Counted from the stretch's first letter, positions 17,652-26,470 are shown. The stretch: 57,444 nucleotides of DNA from Myxococcota bacterium (GCA_028289325.1 JANQQN010000583.1:1-57444), one strand, 5' to 3'. Notes: generated from the letters alone by a model not told the origin. A program made the numbers and translations.

Positions 17652-19264
17652 GATGGACGTTGGCTCTCGTTCTTTTCGCCGCTGGGTGCGCCACCACGCC
17701 CGCGACCAAGGGCAGCGGCGAGCTGAAGCCGTTCGGGCCGGCGGGCCTCACGGCCACGGAGCCCCCACGCCGGCTCGCGCTGATCATCGGCGTGGAGCGA
17801 TTCGAAGACGAACGGTTCGGCGACTTGAAGTATACGCAGGATGATGCGCTTGCGTTGGGGTCCGCGCTGTCTCGCGAGGGGTTCGATGAGATCCGGGTTT
17901 TGACCGCCGACGGCGAGACGACGAGGGCGGCGGTGCTCGATGCGTTGAGCGGTTTGGCCGAGAAGATTCGAAGCCCCGAAGACACCGTGCTCGTGTACAT
18001 CTCCAGTCACGGCACCCTGGCCCATCCGCCGGGTCGCGCCTTGGAGCGCTTCGTCGTGCTTCGCGACTCGCGAATGCATCTTGCCGCCGACACCGGGCTG
18101 TCCGTCCGATCGCTGTTGGAGCGAGTCGAAGCCCTTCCTTCGAGTCGAAAGGCCGTGGTGCTCGCCACTTGTCATAGCGGCGCCGGCAAGAGCAAGCTCC
18201 CCGATCCTCTCGTTGATGCGCTGTCTCGCTCGAAGTCGAGCGCGTTGCCCGACCTGCTGCAGGTGTCGGAGGCGATGGTCGTCGTGTCGGCGGCGGCCTT
18301 TGGAGAGACCGCCCGGGAGAGTGCGCGGCTCGGGCACGACATCTACACGTACTTTCTCATCGAGGCCTTCAAGAACGGCGACCGCAATGGCGATGGCGCG
18401 GTGACGATATCGGAAGCGCACGACTACGCGCGGGAACGAACTTACCGGTTCAGCGACGGGGCTCAGCGCCCGACCCTGGTCGGGCAGATCGTGGGTGCGG
18501 ATCCGCTGGTCCTCGCAGGTAGGCGCGTTCGAGCGCCGCAACCCGTCTTGTTCAGCTACTCGCCCGCGGCCGAGGGGCTGTCCGTGGTCGTCGACGGCGA
18601 GACGAAAGGTCATTTGCCGGGAGGCGTGGCCGTGCCCTCGGGTCGGCTGAGCCTGCGCCTCGTCGATCGTCGAAGCGGAGCGGGCGTCTGGCAGGGCCAC
18701 GTCGACGTCAAGCCCGGCACGCTCACGGATGTGGCGACCCTCCTGCCTCCTCCGCCGACGTTCTCGGCTCATATCGAAGCGCGCAGCATCGTTCTTCTCG
18801 ACGCCGCCGTCCGCGACCGCGCCTTTCCCCCTCTGTTCGGAGGGGGGATGCGCTTTCGCGCCCACGGCTTGGGGGACCGCCGCCTGGTCTTCGAGGTGGG
18901 GGTGGGCGCCGCCACAGGGTCGGGGCAGCTCCGGGTTGCGGACGATCGGTTGCCGCAGACCGTGACCGCGGTCGACGTGTCCGGCGCCGTCGGCCTTCGC
19001 CTAGGGTGGCTGGGTTTCGATTGGACACCGGCCGTCGCCGCGGGGTTCATGTGGGCGCGACGCTCGATCGAAGTTCCGCCGCAGCCGACGGTCGAATCGC
19101 TGACCGGTCTCGCCGTCAGCCTCAGCCTCCAGGTCGAACGCACGCTCAGCCGACAGCTCTCGGCCGGGCTTCGGTTCGAGGGCGGCGCTTTGGCCGCGTC
19201 GATCCTCGGCCGGTCCGTCCACCCCGTGGCGAGCGCTGCGTTCTGGGTGGGCATTCAGCTGTAG
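17648..19264 (+). CDS. Caspase-family (C14) lipoprotein with PEGA-like and beta-barrel-like C-terminal regions
   Basis: 538-aa protein with a lipoprotein signal (lipobox AAGC, Cys14). The caspase-like p20 domain (about 41-290) has RRLALIIGVERFEDERFG, catalytic His121 in ISSHGT and catalytic Cys175 in ATCHSG. A 12-residue EF-hand-type loop, DRNGDGAVTISE, sits after the catalytic core; calcium dependence is known for metacaspases. A PEGA-like beta domain follows (GLSVVVDGETKGHLPGG). The last 170 residues alternate in a way typical of outer-membrane beta-strands (LVFEVGVGAATGSGQLRV, GLRLGWLGFDWTPAVAAGF) and end in GIQL. ATG 17648 is preferred over earlier in-frame starts because it gives the signal peptide and overlaps the previous stop. 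Last gene of the operon. Confidence 0.85.
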   Translation: MRWTLALVLFAAGCATTPATKGSGELKPFGPAGLTATEPPRRLALIIGVERFEDERFGDLKYTQDDALALGSALSREGFDEIRVLTADGETTRAAVLDALSGLAEKIRSPEDTVLVYISSHGTLAHPPGRALERFVVLRDSRMHLAADTGLSVRSLLERVEALPSSRKAVVLATCHSGAGKSKLPDPLVDALSRSKSSALPDLLQVSEAMVVVSAAAFGETARESARLGHDIYTYFLIEAFKNGDRNGDGAVTISEAHDYARERTYRFSDGAQRPTLVGQIVGADPLVLAGRRVRAPQPVLFSYSPAAEGLSVVVDGETKGHLPGGVAVPSGRLSLRLVDRRSGAGVWQGHVDVKPGTLTDVATLLPPPPTFSAHIEARSIVLLDAAVRDRAFPPLFGGGMRFRAHGLGDRRLVFEVGVGAATGSGQLRVADDRLPQTVTAVDVSGAVGLRLGWLGFDWTPAVAAGFMWARRSIEVPPQPTVESLTGLAVSLSLQVERTLSRQLSAGLRFEGGALAASILGRSVHPVASAAFWVGIQL

Positions 19265-19337
19265 TCGCCGAGGCCTCGCGGCCGAGAACGTCCGCCGGGT
19301 ATTGGAGGTCGGCTCTTGTCGTTTCCGCGCCGGGGGG

Positions 19338-19440
19338 CTAATCGGGGGGGGACGAGAAGGCCTGCCGCAGAAAGTCCAGCGATGCGCGCACGCGGGGGAT
19401 GTGCTGCCGGCCCGGGAGACATAGGGCGTGTACTACCGAT
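19338..19440 (-). pseudogene. C-terminal fragment of a LysR-type regulator
   Basis: The minus strand reads VVHALCLPGRQHIPRVRASL, then DFLRQAFSSPPD and a stop at 19338-19340. This matches the usual ending of the LysR substrate domain (LPGR-x-x-x-PRVRAF-x-DFL). No helix-turn-helix or other LysR segment precedes it; the oxidoreductase gene starts only 50 bp away. LysR genes are often divergent from such oxidoreductases, so this is probably what is left of the regulator. Confidence 0.55.
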
Positions 19441-19495
19441 TTTATCGCCACTACCTTCGGCATGAGTCAACGAACCACTTCTCGGAGGAACGATG

Positions 19496-20149
19496 ATGAA
19501 GCTCGCAGTTCTCGGAACCGGAATGGTCGGTAAGGCCATCGCCAACAAGCTGGTCGCGCTCGGCCACGAGGTCGTGATGGGGTCGCGGACCGCCGACAAT
19601 GCATCGGCCTCGGAATGGGCCGGCGGCGTCGGCGAACGGGCCAGCCACGGCACCTTTGCCGACGCCGCCGCGCACGGCGAGATGATCTTCAACTGCACCC
19701 GCGGCTCGGTGTCGCTGCAAGTGCTGGAGGCCGCCGGCGCCGCCAACCTGAGCGGCAAGATCCTGGTCGACGTTTCCAACCCCCTCGACTTTTCCAGAGG
19801 TATGCCGCCAACCCTCACCGTGAGCAACGACGACTCTCTCGGCGAGCAGCTGCAGCGTGCCTATCCCGACGTACGCGTTGTGAAGGCCCTCAACACGGTC
19901 AACTGCGACGTCATGGTCGACCCGAGCCGCGTGCCCGGTGAACACGACATCTTTGTCAGCGGCAACGACGCCGATGCCAAATCCCGGGTCACAACGCTGC
20001 TGACCGAAGGATTCGGCTGGCCCAAGGTAACGGACCTGGGGGACATCTCCACAGCCCGCGGCACCGAGATGTACCTACCGCTTTGGCTGCGCCTTTTCGG
20101 CGCCCTCGGTACCGCCGATTTCAACATCAAGCTGCAAGTGGCGTCGTGA
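19496..20149 (+). CDS. NAD(P)-binding oxidoreductase, F420-reductase-like family
   Basis: Rossmann-fold protein of 217 aa related to the NADPH-dependent F420 reductase/coenzyme-binding family. The dinucleotide motif is [19 protein letters not shown] (GxGxxG), followed by [14 protein letters not shown] (the SRT turn favours NADP). [15 protein letters not shown] and [17 protein letters not shown] are also typical. Two ATGs lie side by side at 19493 and 19496; GGAGG at 19484-19488 gives better spacing to the second. Relatives occur widely in bacteria that lack F420, so the substrate is open. A decayed LysR gene lies upstream on the opposite strand. Confidence 0.85.
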   Translation: MKLAVLGTGMVGKAIANKLVALGHEVVMGSRTADNASASEWAGGVGERASHGTFADAAAHGEMIFNCTRGSVSLQVLEAAGAANLSGKILVDVSNPLDFSRGMPPTLTVSNDDSLGEQLQRAYPDVRVVKALNTVNCDVMVDPSRVPGEHDIFVSGNDADAKSRVTTLLTEGFGWPKVTDLGDISTARGTEMYLPLWLRLFGALGTADFNIKLQVAS

Positions 20150-20228
20150 GCGACGGGCGCACCGCCCCGGTCAGACTGCGCAGAAGGACTTCGACCGCTC
20201 ACCGTGACCCGCAGAGGGAATAAGAGCG

Positions 20229-20843
20229 ATGGGCACCAAGACGGCCGTTTATCCTGGTAGAATGGCGCCAATGTCCGTTTGGTGTCGAGTTCTCCTGAAG
20301 GCCGTCGTCGTCGTCGTTGCGTCGACGGCCATCGATTGCCGGCGGGAGGTCGCACGGTGTTCGCAGTACGATCGTGCCGAAGCCGCGTTTAACGCCATAG
20401 CCAGCGGTCATCTCGACCCCGACTTCATGCATCCGGACTTCGAGGCGGTGCTCGAGAGCCTGGAGGCCGTACCGTCGGATTGCCCGCGCAAGTCGCGGGC
20501 CGAATCGCTCGCGTCGGCTCTGAGGGATGGGCGCGCCAAACGCCAGGCCCACCCGCGAGAGGTGGCTAAGGCCGCCAAAACGGCGAAGGCCGAAGCGTCA
20601 CGTCGCGCCGTGGTCCAAGCCGAACAGGAACTGCGAAGCAGAGCCATGGAGGGGTGGACGTTGTGCCGAACCATCCGGGTAAGTGACGGGACCGAGACCG
20701 GCAAGCTCTGCTATCCGAGGTCGGTGGGTTCTGCGCTGCACGTGTGCAATTCCCTGCTGACGGTTCGGGGCGGAAAGACGACTCACATCTGCGATTGTAC
20801 GACCGATTCCCGTCGCGTAGCCGACGATTGCCGGGGTCCGTAA
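20229..20843 (+). CDS. Putative secreted protein, coiled-coil and Cys-containing
   Basis: 204-aa protein with an N-terminal hydrophobic stretch (VLLKAVVVVVASTAIDC), possibly a lipoprotein although the -1 residue (Asp) is not canonical. The middle is an Ala/Lys/Arg-rich helix (AKAAKTAKAEASRRAVVQAE) likely to form a coiled coil. The C-terminal part has six Cys and ends near THICDCTTDSRRVADDC, suggesting a disulfide-linked domain. The start could be 20229 or the ATG at 20262. It converges with the minus-strand lipoprotein ending at 20851. No family recognised. Confidence 0.55.
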   Translation: MGTKTAVYPGRMAPMSVWCRVLLKAVVVVVASTAIDCRREVARCSQYDRAEAAFNAIASGHLDPDFMHPDFEAVLESLEAVPSDCPRKSRAESLASALRDGRAKRQAHPREVAKAAKTAKAEASRRAVVQAEQELRSRAMEGWTLCRTIRVSDGTETGKLCYPRSVGSALHVCNSLLTVRGGKTTHICDCTTDSRRVADDCRGP

Positions 20844-20850
20844 GGCGGTA

Positions 20851-21945
20851 TCAGCGGCAACAACAGACCTCCAGCAGCTCGCGAGGGTTCGTCATTCCCT
20901 TTGCGCTGTAGAACTCAAGACATGCCTCCGGTTCGTCGATCTTGCATTGCAATCGAATCTTTGTCCTGCCGGCCCATCGGCCGAATTGAAGGTGCCGGGG
21001 AAGGAGGTACGTCAGCAGGGCTTCGACCTTGTCGCTGCAGTTTGAAGGCCAGACCTCGACGTCGATAACGGCGCGACTTCCCCCTGCCTCTACGGTGACC
21101 TTGCTCTTTCCGATGCGCCGGCCGGTCAGTCGCCGGTCGACCACGTAGACCACGTCCTGATTCTCGATCGACCACTCGGGCTCGAATCCGAGGGCGGGAT
21201 GACCATCGGACATCATGGTCAGGGAAAGGAGGCGGTCGCTCCCGGCCTTGACGACGCAGGCGCCATTGTCGCCCACCCGACCAGAGCCATCTTCGACGCA
21301 CTTCAGGCGGATCGAGTCAACGCGGTTCGACGTGACCTGGACGGGCTGAGCGTCGACCAGCGATCCGACGGTCACCGTGACCTGTGCGGGACCGGCGGCG
21401 AGACCAGTGAATCGGCCGGCAGGCATGGCCTTGAGCACCCCCGGCGCGATGCTCTTCCAGACGACAGGGGCACCGTCGAGAATCTCATCGCCGCGCCTAA
21501 CCTTCGCAATGAGATCGATCTTGTCACCCACCTGAACAACACACCTTCCGCCAGGGCATTCAATATCGACTGAGTCGGGAACCACGAAACGTAGCGGCGA
21601 GACGTACCGAACGTTGGTGCCGGGAACGTGCCAACGCAACTCGCCCTGCCCGTGCAGATCTGCATGAACAAGTCCTCCGGCGATTCGCCCCTGTACCGGG
21701 GGATGGACAGTGACCTCGACTTGCGCTGACGAAAGGGGCTGGCCCATCGCGTCGACCACGGTGGCGGGAGGAAGCCTCCTCGGCGCGCCGACCCAAACGA
21801 CCGTGGGGGCCTCTTCCTCCAGTCGAATGGCGTCCGGCTGGCTACACGCAGCCGCAGGCAGGGCGGTCGCAACGCACAGAATACTCAGTGAGAGCTGAGA
21901 GCTTGTGCCTCGGGCCTGAGCATTGTCACCCATGGCGTGCCTCAT
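20851..21945 (-). CDS. Lipoprotein with Ig-like (Big_2-type) domains
   Basis: Exported protein of about 364 aa with lipobox AAAC after a hydrophobic stretch (SILCVATALP). Successive beta-sandwich domains are suggested by RRLPPATVVDAMGQPLSSAQ (Ig-like), VGDKIDLIAKVRRGDEIL, and GRFTGLAAGPAQVTVTVG, which is the classic bacterial Ig-like group 2 ending, and a third ending RRIGKSKVTVEAGGSRAVI. The C-terminal 70 residues are Cys-rich and finish LLEVCCCR. ATG 21945 has an AGGA 9 nt upstream; ATG 21933 is an alternative. Further upstream the frame runs into a transposase remnant. Probably a surface adhesion or structural protein. Confidence 0.65.
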   Translation of the reverse strand: MRHAMGDNAQARGTSSQLSLSILCVATALPAAACSQPDAIRLEEEAPTVVWVGAPRRLPPATVVDAMGQPLSSAQVEVTVHPPVQGRIAGGLVHADLHGQGELRWHVPGTNVRYVSPLRFVVPDSVDIECPGGRCVVQVGDKIDLIAKVRRGDEILDGAPVVWKSIAPGVLKAMPAGRFTGLAAGPAQVTVTVGSLVDAQPVQVTSNRVDSIRLKCVEDGSGRVGDNGACVVKAGSDRLLSLTMMSDGHPALGFEPEWSIENQDVVYVVDRRLTGRRIGKSKVTVEAGGSRAVIDVEVWPSNCSDKVEALLTYLLPRHLQFGRWAGRTKIRLQCKIDEPEACLEFYSAKGMTNPRELLEVCCCR

Positions 21946-22019
21946 AGCAGCCGGTCCTGCCGGGCGCCACCGATCGCGGCGCCGTACTGTTGAGGGCGTG
22001 CGTATGGCGAGATCTTGTC

Positions 22020-22200
22020 TCATGCAGCCACCGGCAAGTTGACCCGGCCGCCACAATGAGATGAACAGGTGAAGTGCGTCAGTCGCGCTACCTCCTGGTG
22101 CGCGCTACGCCACCGACGTCGACCGGTGTCTGGGCCGCAAGTTCGGTGTGAACCCGATGCCGGTTGTAGTAGCGCCGGAGGGTGAGACGTTGGCGTGCGC
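22020..22200 (-). pseudogene. C-terminal tail of rve-type transposase (remnant C)
   Basis: Third piece of the transposase found at 5935-6507 and 8617-8965. The minus strand reads RLTLRRYYNRHRVHTELAAQ and then, after a frameshift, HFTCSSHCGGRVNLPVAA and stop at 22020-22022. This matches the family's C-terminal end (YYNxHRxH...SHCRGLxxxPxAA). No catalytic part remains. Confidence 0.7.
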
Positions 22201-22255
22201 TGATCTGCTAAGCACGGCATCGTCGAGGCGAAGTGGTTCGGGGTAGTATTAACTC

Positions 22256-22753
22256 ATGCGCGACTTGTTGCTGCTCACCGTCCATCTTTTGCTCATCGTT
22301 GGCTGCAGCGGTGACGACGACTCGGCCCCGCCGACCGTGCAAGAGTCTCTCGCGTTTTATCCGGATGAGTATGTTATCGACAGCGCCGCCCTTGTGGGAT
22401 GCCGAGCGCCCGACGAATCCGGCTGCTTGCAATGCTGTCGACCCCGGTCGAATGGAAACTGCACGGTCTTCGATGGCGACATCGATTGGTCGTTATACCC
22501 TGGCGTGGACCCTTGGTACTCGACCATCGGCTTTCGCGACGGCGCATGCGCCGCGGACTGCGCGCCGTGCGCGACGTGTAGCGAACGGGCCGAGAAGGTC
22601 TTGACCGACTTCGCCGAAAATCCCTTGGGGTGCGACTGCGCCACGCAGACGATCGGCATCGATCCCTGCTTCGGCGGCGGCTGCGCTTGCTACTGCCACA
22701 GTCTGTTGGGGGCGCTCGAATCGTGTCCCGTTTCCCCCGACCTGCTCGAGTGA
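22256..22753 (+). CDS. Cysteine-rich lipoprotein
   Basis: 165-aa lipoprotein: signal MRDLLLLTVHLLLIVGC with lipobox IVGC, then an acidic linker. The ectodomain has about 19 Cys, many closely spaced (SGCLQCCRPRSNGNC, CAADCAPCATC, GGGCACYCHSL), enough for a disulfide-knotted fold or metal binding. No zinc-finger spacing or known Cys-rich family could be assigned. No clear Shine-Dalgarno. It converges with the sucrose-phosphate synthase gene, 56 bp apart. Confidence 0.6.
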   Translation: MRDLLLLTVHLLLIVGCSGDDDSAPPTVQESLAFYPDEYVIDSAALVGCRAPDESGCLQCCRPRSNGNCTVFDGDIDWSLYPGVDPWYSTIGFRDGACAADCAPCATCSERAEKVLTDFAENPLGCDCATQTIGIDPCFGGGCACYCHSLLGALESCPVSPDLLE

Positions 22754-22809
22754 TTCGAAATGATGTTTCGGAGCTCGAAAGGCGAGGGTCTCCGCCACGA
22801 GAACTTCGG

Positions 22810-24978
22810 TCAGGATTCCGGCTCGGGGACCCGAGGCTCATTGAAGAAATCGTAGTGCTCGATCGCTTCCAGGATGCCGGCGGCGAATTCTTGCTGAGCG
22901 AAGTAGATGCGTTCGAGATCGACGAGCTGGGACAGCTCCTCGTTGTGTCGATTTCCGACGACCGCGGCCAGAGTGTTGCCTCGCATCATATCTTCATCGG
23001 CGCCCGATCCGCCGGCCACCAGAACGCGCTCCAGCGGAATGGCCCATCGAAGCGCAAAGTACCGAAGCGCGGAGCCCTTTGAGGCCCTGATGGGCAAGAT
23101 GTCGAGAAACTGGCCGAACGAGACGTATGCATTGACGGACTGCTCCTCTTGATGAAGCAAGCTGTTGATCTCTTCGATCGATGGCGCCTTGCTGGGATCG
23201 TAGTAGTAGCTGAGTTTGAAGCGACTCTGCTCGATCTTGGGCTGGCGCTCGATGCCCGGAAGATCTGCGACCACGCGTCGAACGACGTGGGGCGTCCAGT
23301 GGTGATCGACGTGGCGCGCCCAGCTCTTGTCCTGGGTGAGCTCGGGGGCGTAGTAGATCTCTGTGCCGCCACTCGTGATCAGGATGTCGGGTTCAGGTAT
23401 CTTGTGTCGGCGCATGACCTTGAGCGCCGAATCCAGCCTCCGACCCGTGGCGATGCCGAAGGTCGCATTGTTGTCGTTCTTGCTGCGAAACACCTCGAGG
23501 AAACGCTGCAGCGATTCGGGGTCGCCAAGTAGGTTCTGGTCGATGTCCGTAAAGAGGGCGCGATCGTGGTGCAGCATCGGACGGCGGCGCTTGGGCGGCC
23601 GAATCCAGGGGGCCGTGCCCTCGATGACGGGGCGGATTTCACTCACGAAGCGCTCGACGTGAGCGGTCCAGGAATAGTGTCGCTGCACGCCGCGAAGGCC
23701 GGAATCGGCCCGTTCCTGCCAGCGATCCTCGTCAGATAAGACATCGATGAGCGCCCGGGCCATCGCTTCCGTGTCGAGCACATCAACCAGAATGCCGTTG
23801 TCGCAGTTGCCTAGGATATCGCGTGGCCCGCCGTCATTGGTGGCCACCACCGGAAGACCGCTCGCGGCGGCCTCGATCAGCGTCAGACCGAAGGGCTCGG
23901 TCAGGGCGGGATTGATGAACACGCCTTTCGACTCGGCCGCGAGGCGATAGATCATGGGGACTTCGTCGGAGGCATGTTGCTTGGGTGCAGCGACGCGGCC
24001 ATAGAGATCGTGTCGGTCGATGATCTGGAGGACCTCGTTGAGTACGTCGCGAGGGCCGTCTTCCATCTCTTGAATATCTTCCCGGTTTCCCGCCACGATG
24101 ACGAGATTGGCGATGGCTTGCAGCTTCGGTGACTCGCCGAACGCGGTCAGGAGCCCCGAGATGTTCTTGCGAGGATCGGGTCGCGAGATCGCGAGAATCA
24201 TCGGCTTGTCCGGGTTCTCGAGGAATCTGCCGAGCCGTCGAGCAAAGGGCGTGTTCCGCTCATCGCCGCGAGGAGGAAAGAAACACTCCAGATCGGTGCC
24301 CGGCGGGATCACTTTCATCTGCTCTGGGCTATAGTGGTCGTACAGCCGATACTGCTCCTCGACCTCCTGTGAGGTGCTGGCAATGACCCTCTCCGCGGTG
24401 GCCAGCGTTGTCTCCTCCGCTTCGATGCGGCGAGATATGTTGTACTGCTCCTCGACTTCGTCTTTGCTGAGCCCGGCCGCGAGAAGGCGACGGCGCTTGA
24501 CGCGCCCCAACGAGTGTCCCGTATGTACGAGCGGGACGCCGATGACGCTGCAGATCCGCATGCCGACGTAGCCAGCGTCGGCGTAGTGAGAATGAACGAA
24601 GTCCGGCAGTCGTCCGTCGGTCTGGAGATACTCCGTTATGCCGTCGGCGAAAGCATCGAGATGGTCCCAAAGTAGCTCCTTGCGGATGTACTTCGCAGGC
24701 CCGGCGTCGATCCGGACGATTCGGGCCCCAGGCCCGAGCTGCTCTTCCGGACGGGCGTAATCGTCGCCGACGGCAGGATCCTCAACGCGTCGGGTGAACA
24801 GGTCGACCCTTTGGATAGCGGGATGTAATGCCAGCGCTCGCGATAGTTCGACGACGTATCTGATTTGGCCGCCGGTGTCCGAATCTCTTCCCAGCTCGAG
24901 TTCTTGTCCCCGGATCAGACCGTGGACGCTAATGAGCGCGATATAGATTCCATCATCCTTTTGTTGTGTTGGTGCCAT
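22810..24978 (-). CDS. Sucrose-phosphate synthase with C-terminal HAD phosphatase domain
   Basis: 722-aa GT4 glycosyltransferase fused to a HAD domain, expected to make sucrose-6-phosphate from UDP/ADP-glucose and fructose-6-phosphate. The N-terminal half opens IYIALISVHGLIRGQELELG, followed by GRDSDTGGQIRYVVELSRAL (acceptor site) and PDFVHSHYADAGYVG. The donor site is in AISRPDPRKNISGLLTAF and GVFINPALTEPFGLTLIEAA. The C-terminal part (about 490-722) is phosphatase-like: ALFTDIDQNLLGD (DxD motif I) and LVAGGSGADEDMMRG (motif IV variant), so sucrose may be released directly. ATG 24978 is chosen because the upstream in-frame extension lacks homology-like sequence. Probable role: compatible solute or storage sugar synthesis. 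Confidence 0.9.
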   Translation of the reverse strand: MAPTQQKDDGIYIALISVHGLIRGQELELGRDSDTGGQIRYVVELSRALALHPAIQRVDLFTRRVEDPAVGDDYARPEEQLGPGARIVRIDAGPAKYIRKELLWDHLDAFADGITEYLQTDGRLPDFVHSHYADAGYVGMRICSVIGVPLVHTGHSLGRVKRRRLLAAGLSKDEVEEQYNISRRIEAEETTLATAERVIASTSQEVEEQYRLYDHYSPEQMKVIPPGTDLECFFPPRGDERNTPFARRLGRFLENPDKPMILAISRPDPRKNISGLLTAFGESPKLQAIANLVIVAGNREDIQEMEDGPRDVLNEVLQIIDRHDLYGRVAAPKQHASDEVPMIYRLAAESKGVFINPALTEPFGLTLIEAAASGLPVVATNDGGPRDILGNCDNGILVDVLDTEAMARALIDVLSDEDRWQERADSGLRGVQRHYSWTAHVERFVSEIRPVIEGTAPWIRPPKRRRPMLHHDRALFTDIDQNLLGDPESLQRFLEVFRSKNDNNATFGIATGRRLDSALKVMRRHKIPEPDILITSGGTEIYYAPELTQDKSWARHVDHHWTPHVVRRVVADLPGIERQPKIEQSRFKLSYYYDPSKAPSIEEINSLLHQEEQSVNAYVSFGQFLDILPIRASKGSALRYFALRWAIPLERVLVAGGSGADEDMMRGNTLAAVVGNRHNEELSQLVDLERIYFAQQEFAAGILEAIEHYDFFNEPRVPEPES

Positions 24979-25454
24979 ATCGTTCTTCGGACTTCCGTCG
25001 GCGGAGTACAGCTGATGACCGTGGCTATTCGTAAGCCTGCGGCCCAAGGTCTCCCAGCTGGCTGTAACGCCGCCCCCAATTGTAAACACTTGGACGTGAA
25101 TGCGCACCATCCGAGGTCCGCTGGGTTCAATCACCGAGCGATTTGCCTACGCTCGACATCGACCTACAGAGGCGAAGCGCTATGAGCGCACGACGTATAC
25201 CAAGATCTGGGACTCGTGATGTCTCATGGGGTCTCGCGTACTTCCTGCCCGTTATCGACCGTCTTTGACGCCCTACGGGCGCGGATGGTCGCGGTGAAGC
25301 AGGGCACGGACAGCGGCGTCGGTGGGTCCGCGAGAGCTCGCAGAATTCTGAGACCGCGCATCGAGATCCAATGAACGGCACGCTGGCCTGCGCCTTGCTG
25401 GGCGATTCCGCAACCGACCGGCGGGCTCGCCCCGCCACACGAAGGAGCTATAGA
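24979..25454. other. Divergent intergenic region
   Basis: Holds the promoters for the leftward sucrose-phosphate synthase gene and the rightward lipoprotein gene. Reading frames through it have no recognisable domain. A GAAGGAG ribosome site lies at 25441-25447 for the rightward gene. Confidence 0.4.
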
Positions 25455-26234
25455 ATGATCTGGCTTACGCGCACGCTGTTCTTCGCTACTGTTCTCCTGC
25501 CCTTCGGCTGCGGCGACGGGTCCGCGGACGACCGTCCCCCGGATGACAGTGATCGGCTATACATCATCGCGGACGACGCGGCGTCTTGGACGACCGTGGT
25601 CGTCGACTACCCCGACGGTCGCTTTGACGACCTTGAATTTGTCAGCGCACCGAGGACCCAGATGTTGGACTCCGGCGCGGTCACGTCCGGCATCTACCAA
25701 TACGCCATGAACATCTCGGACGATCTCTTCAAAGGCATCTGGCGAGAGGTCACGGATCTAGCTCCCGGCCGGCGGCGGTTCCGGGTGACCGCGGAGATTG
25801 CAACGCCCACCCCGTCGGACTGCTTCGTTGGCGGCGGCGCCAGCGTGTATATGAAAGTGGGCCTGCTCACCGAACGCCCCTCGGTGACGATCGTGGACGG
25901 GGACGTGAGGGCCGCGTTCGACAAGGGTCAGCAGAGCGTCCCGGGAGCGACGGTCCCGGTCGTCGGCGACGCGACGAACGACCTGCTCGGGTGCCCGGAC
26001 GAGCGGTGGGGGTTGAAGACGCTCGTGACGACTGACCCGATCGAGATCGAGATCGGGCCCGACGGCGTCGCCTTCCTGCTGTTCGCGTCCGAATCGGCCT
26101 TCGAGTCGCCCGACGAGCTGATCTACACCAAGATCAAGCTACAGGACCTCGGGTTGGTCCAAACGCCGGGATTGGCGGCTGGTGGGCCCTCGAGACGTCC
26201 GCAATCAACGGACACGAACTCGAGCGAAGGTTGA
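25455..26234 (+). CDS. Lipoprotein of unknown function
   Basis: 259-aa protein with lipobox PFGC after MIWLTRTLFFATVLL; the ATG has GAAGGAG 7 nt upstream, which settles the start against the longer open frame. The mature part starts with an Asp-rich linker (DDRPPDDSDRLYIIADDAAS) and is then beta-rich. It contains two Cys (SDCFVGGG and LLGCPDE) that may form a disulfide. No family recognised. Surface-exposed accessory protein, followed 236 bp later by another lipoprotein gene in the same direction. Confidence 0.65.
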   Translation: MIWLTRTLFFATVLLPFGCGDGSADDRPPDDSDRLYIIADDAASWTTVVVDYPDGRFDDLEFVSAPRTQMLDSGAVTSGIYQYAMNISDDLFKGIWREVTDLAPGRRRFRVTAEIATPTPSDCFVGGGASVYMKVGLLTERPSVTIVDGDVRAAFDKGQQSVPGATVPVVGDATNDLLGCPDERWGLKTLVTTDPIEIEIGPDGVAFLLFASESAFESPDELIYTKIKLQDLGLVQTPGLAAGGPSRRPQSTDTNSSEG

Positions 26235-26470
26235 GGCTCGACAAGATTGTGCAGCCGATGTGTGCACTCGTGTGCAGCCTTACACGGTCTCGGTCGCCAC
26301 GTGCCCAACGCGGCATAACGGGCGGTGAGGAGGAACGGCTTAAGGGACCGCTCTTGGGGCCAAAGATGGCTGACGCGCCCGGTATGCGTCTCGTCGCCGT
26401 CGTCGTCGCGATGGTCTAGCTCTTGCGAAGCCTCTGGCCGCTGGCGTTACCGCGTCAGCGTGGAGGGCCT

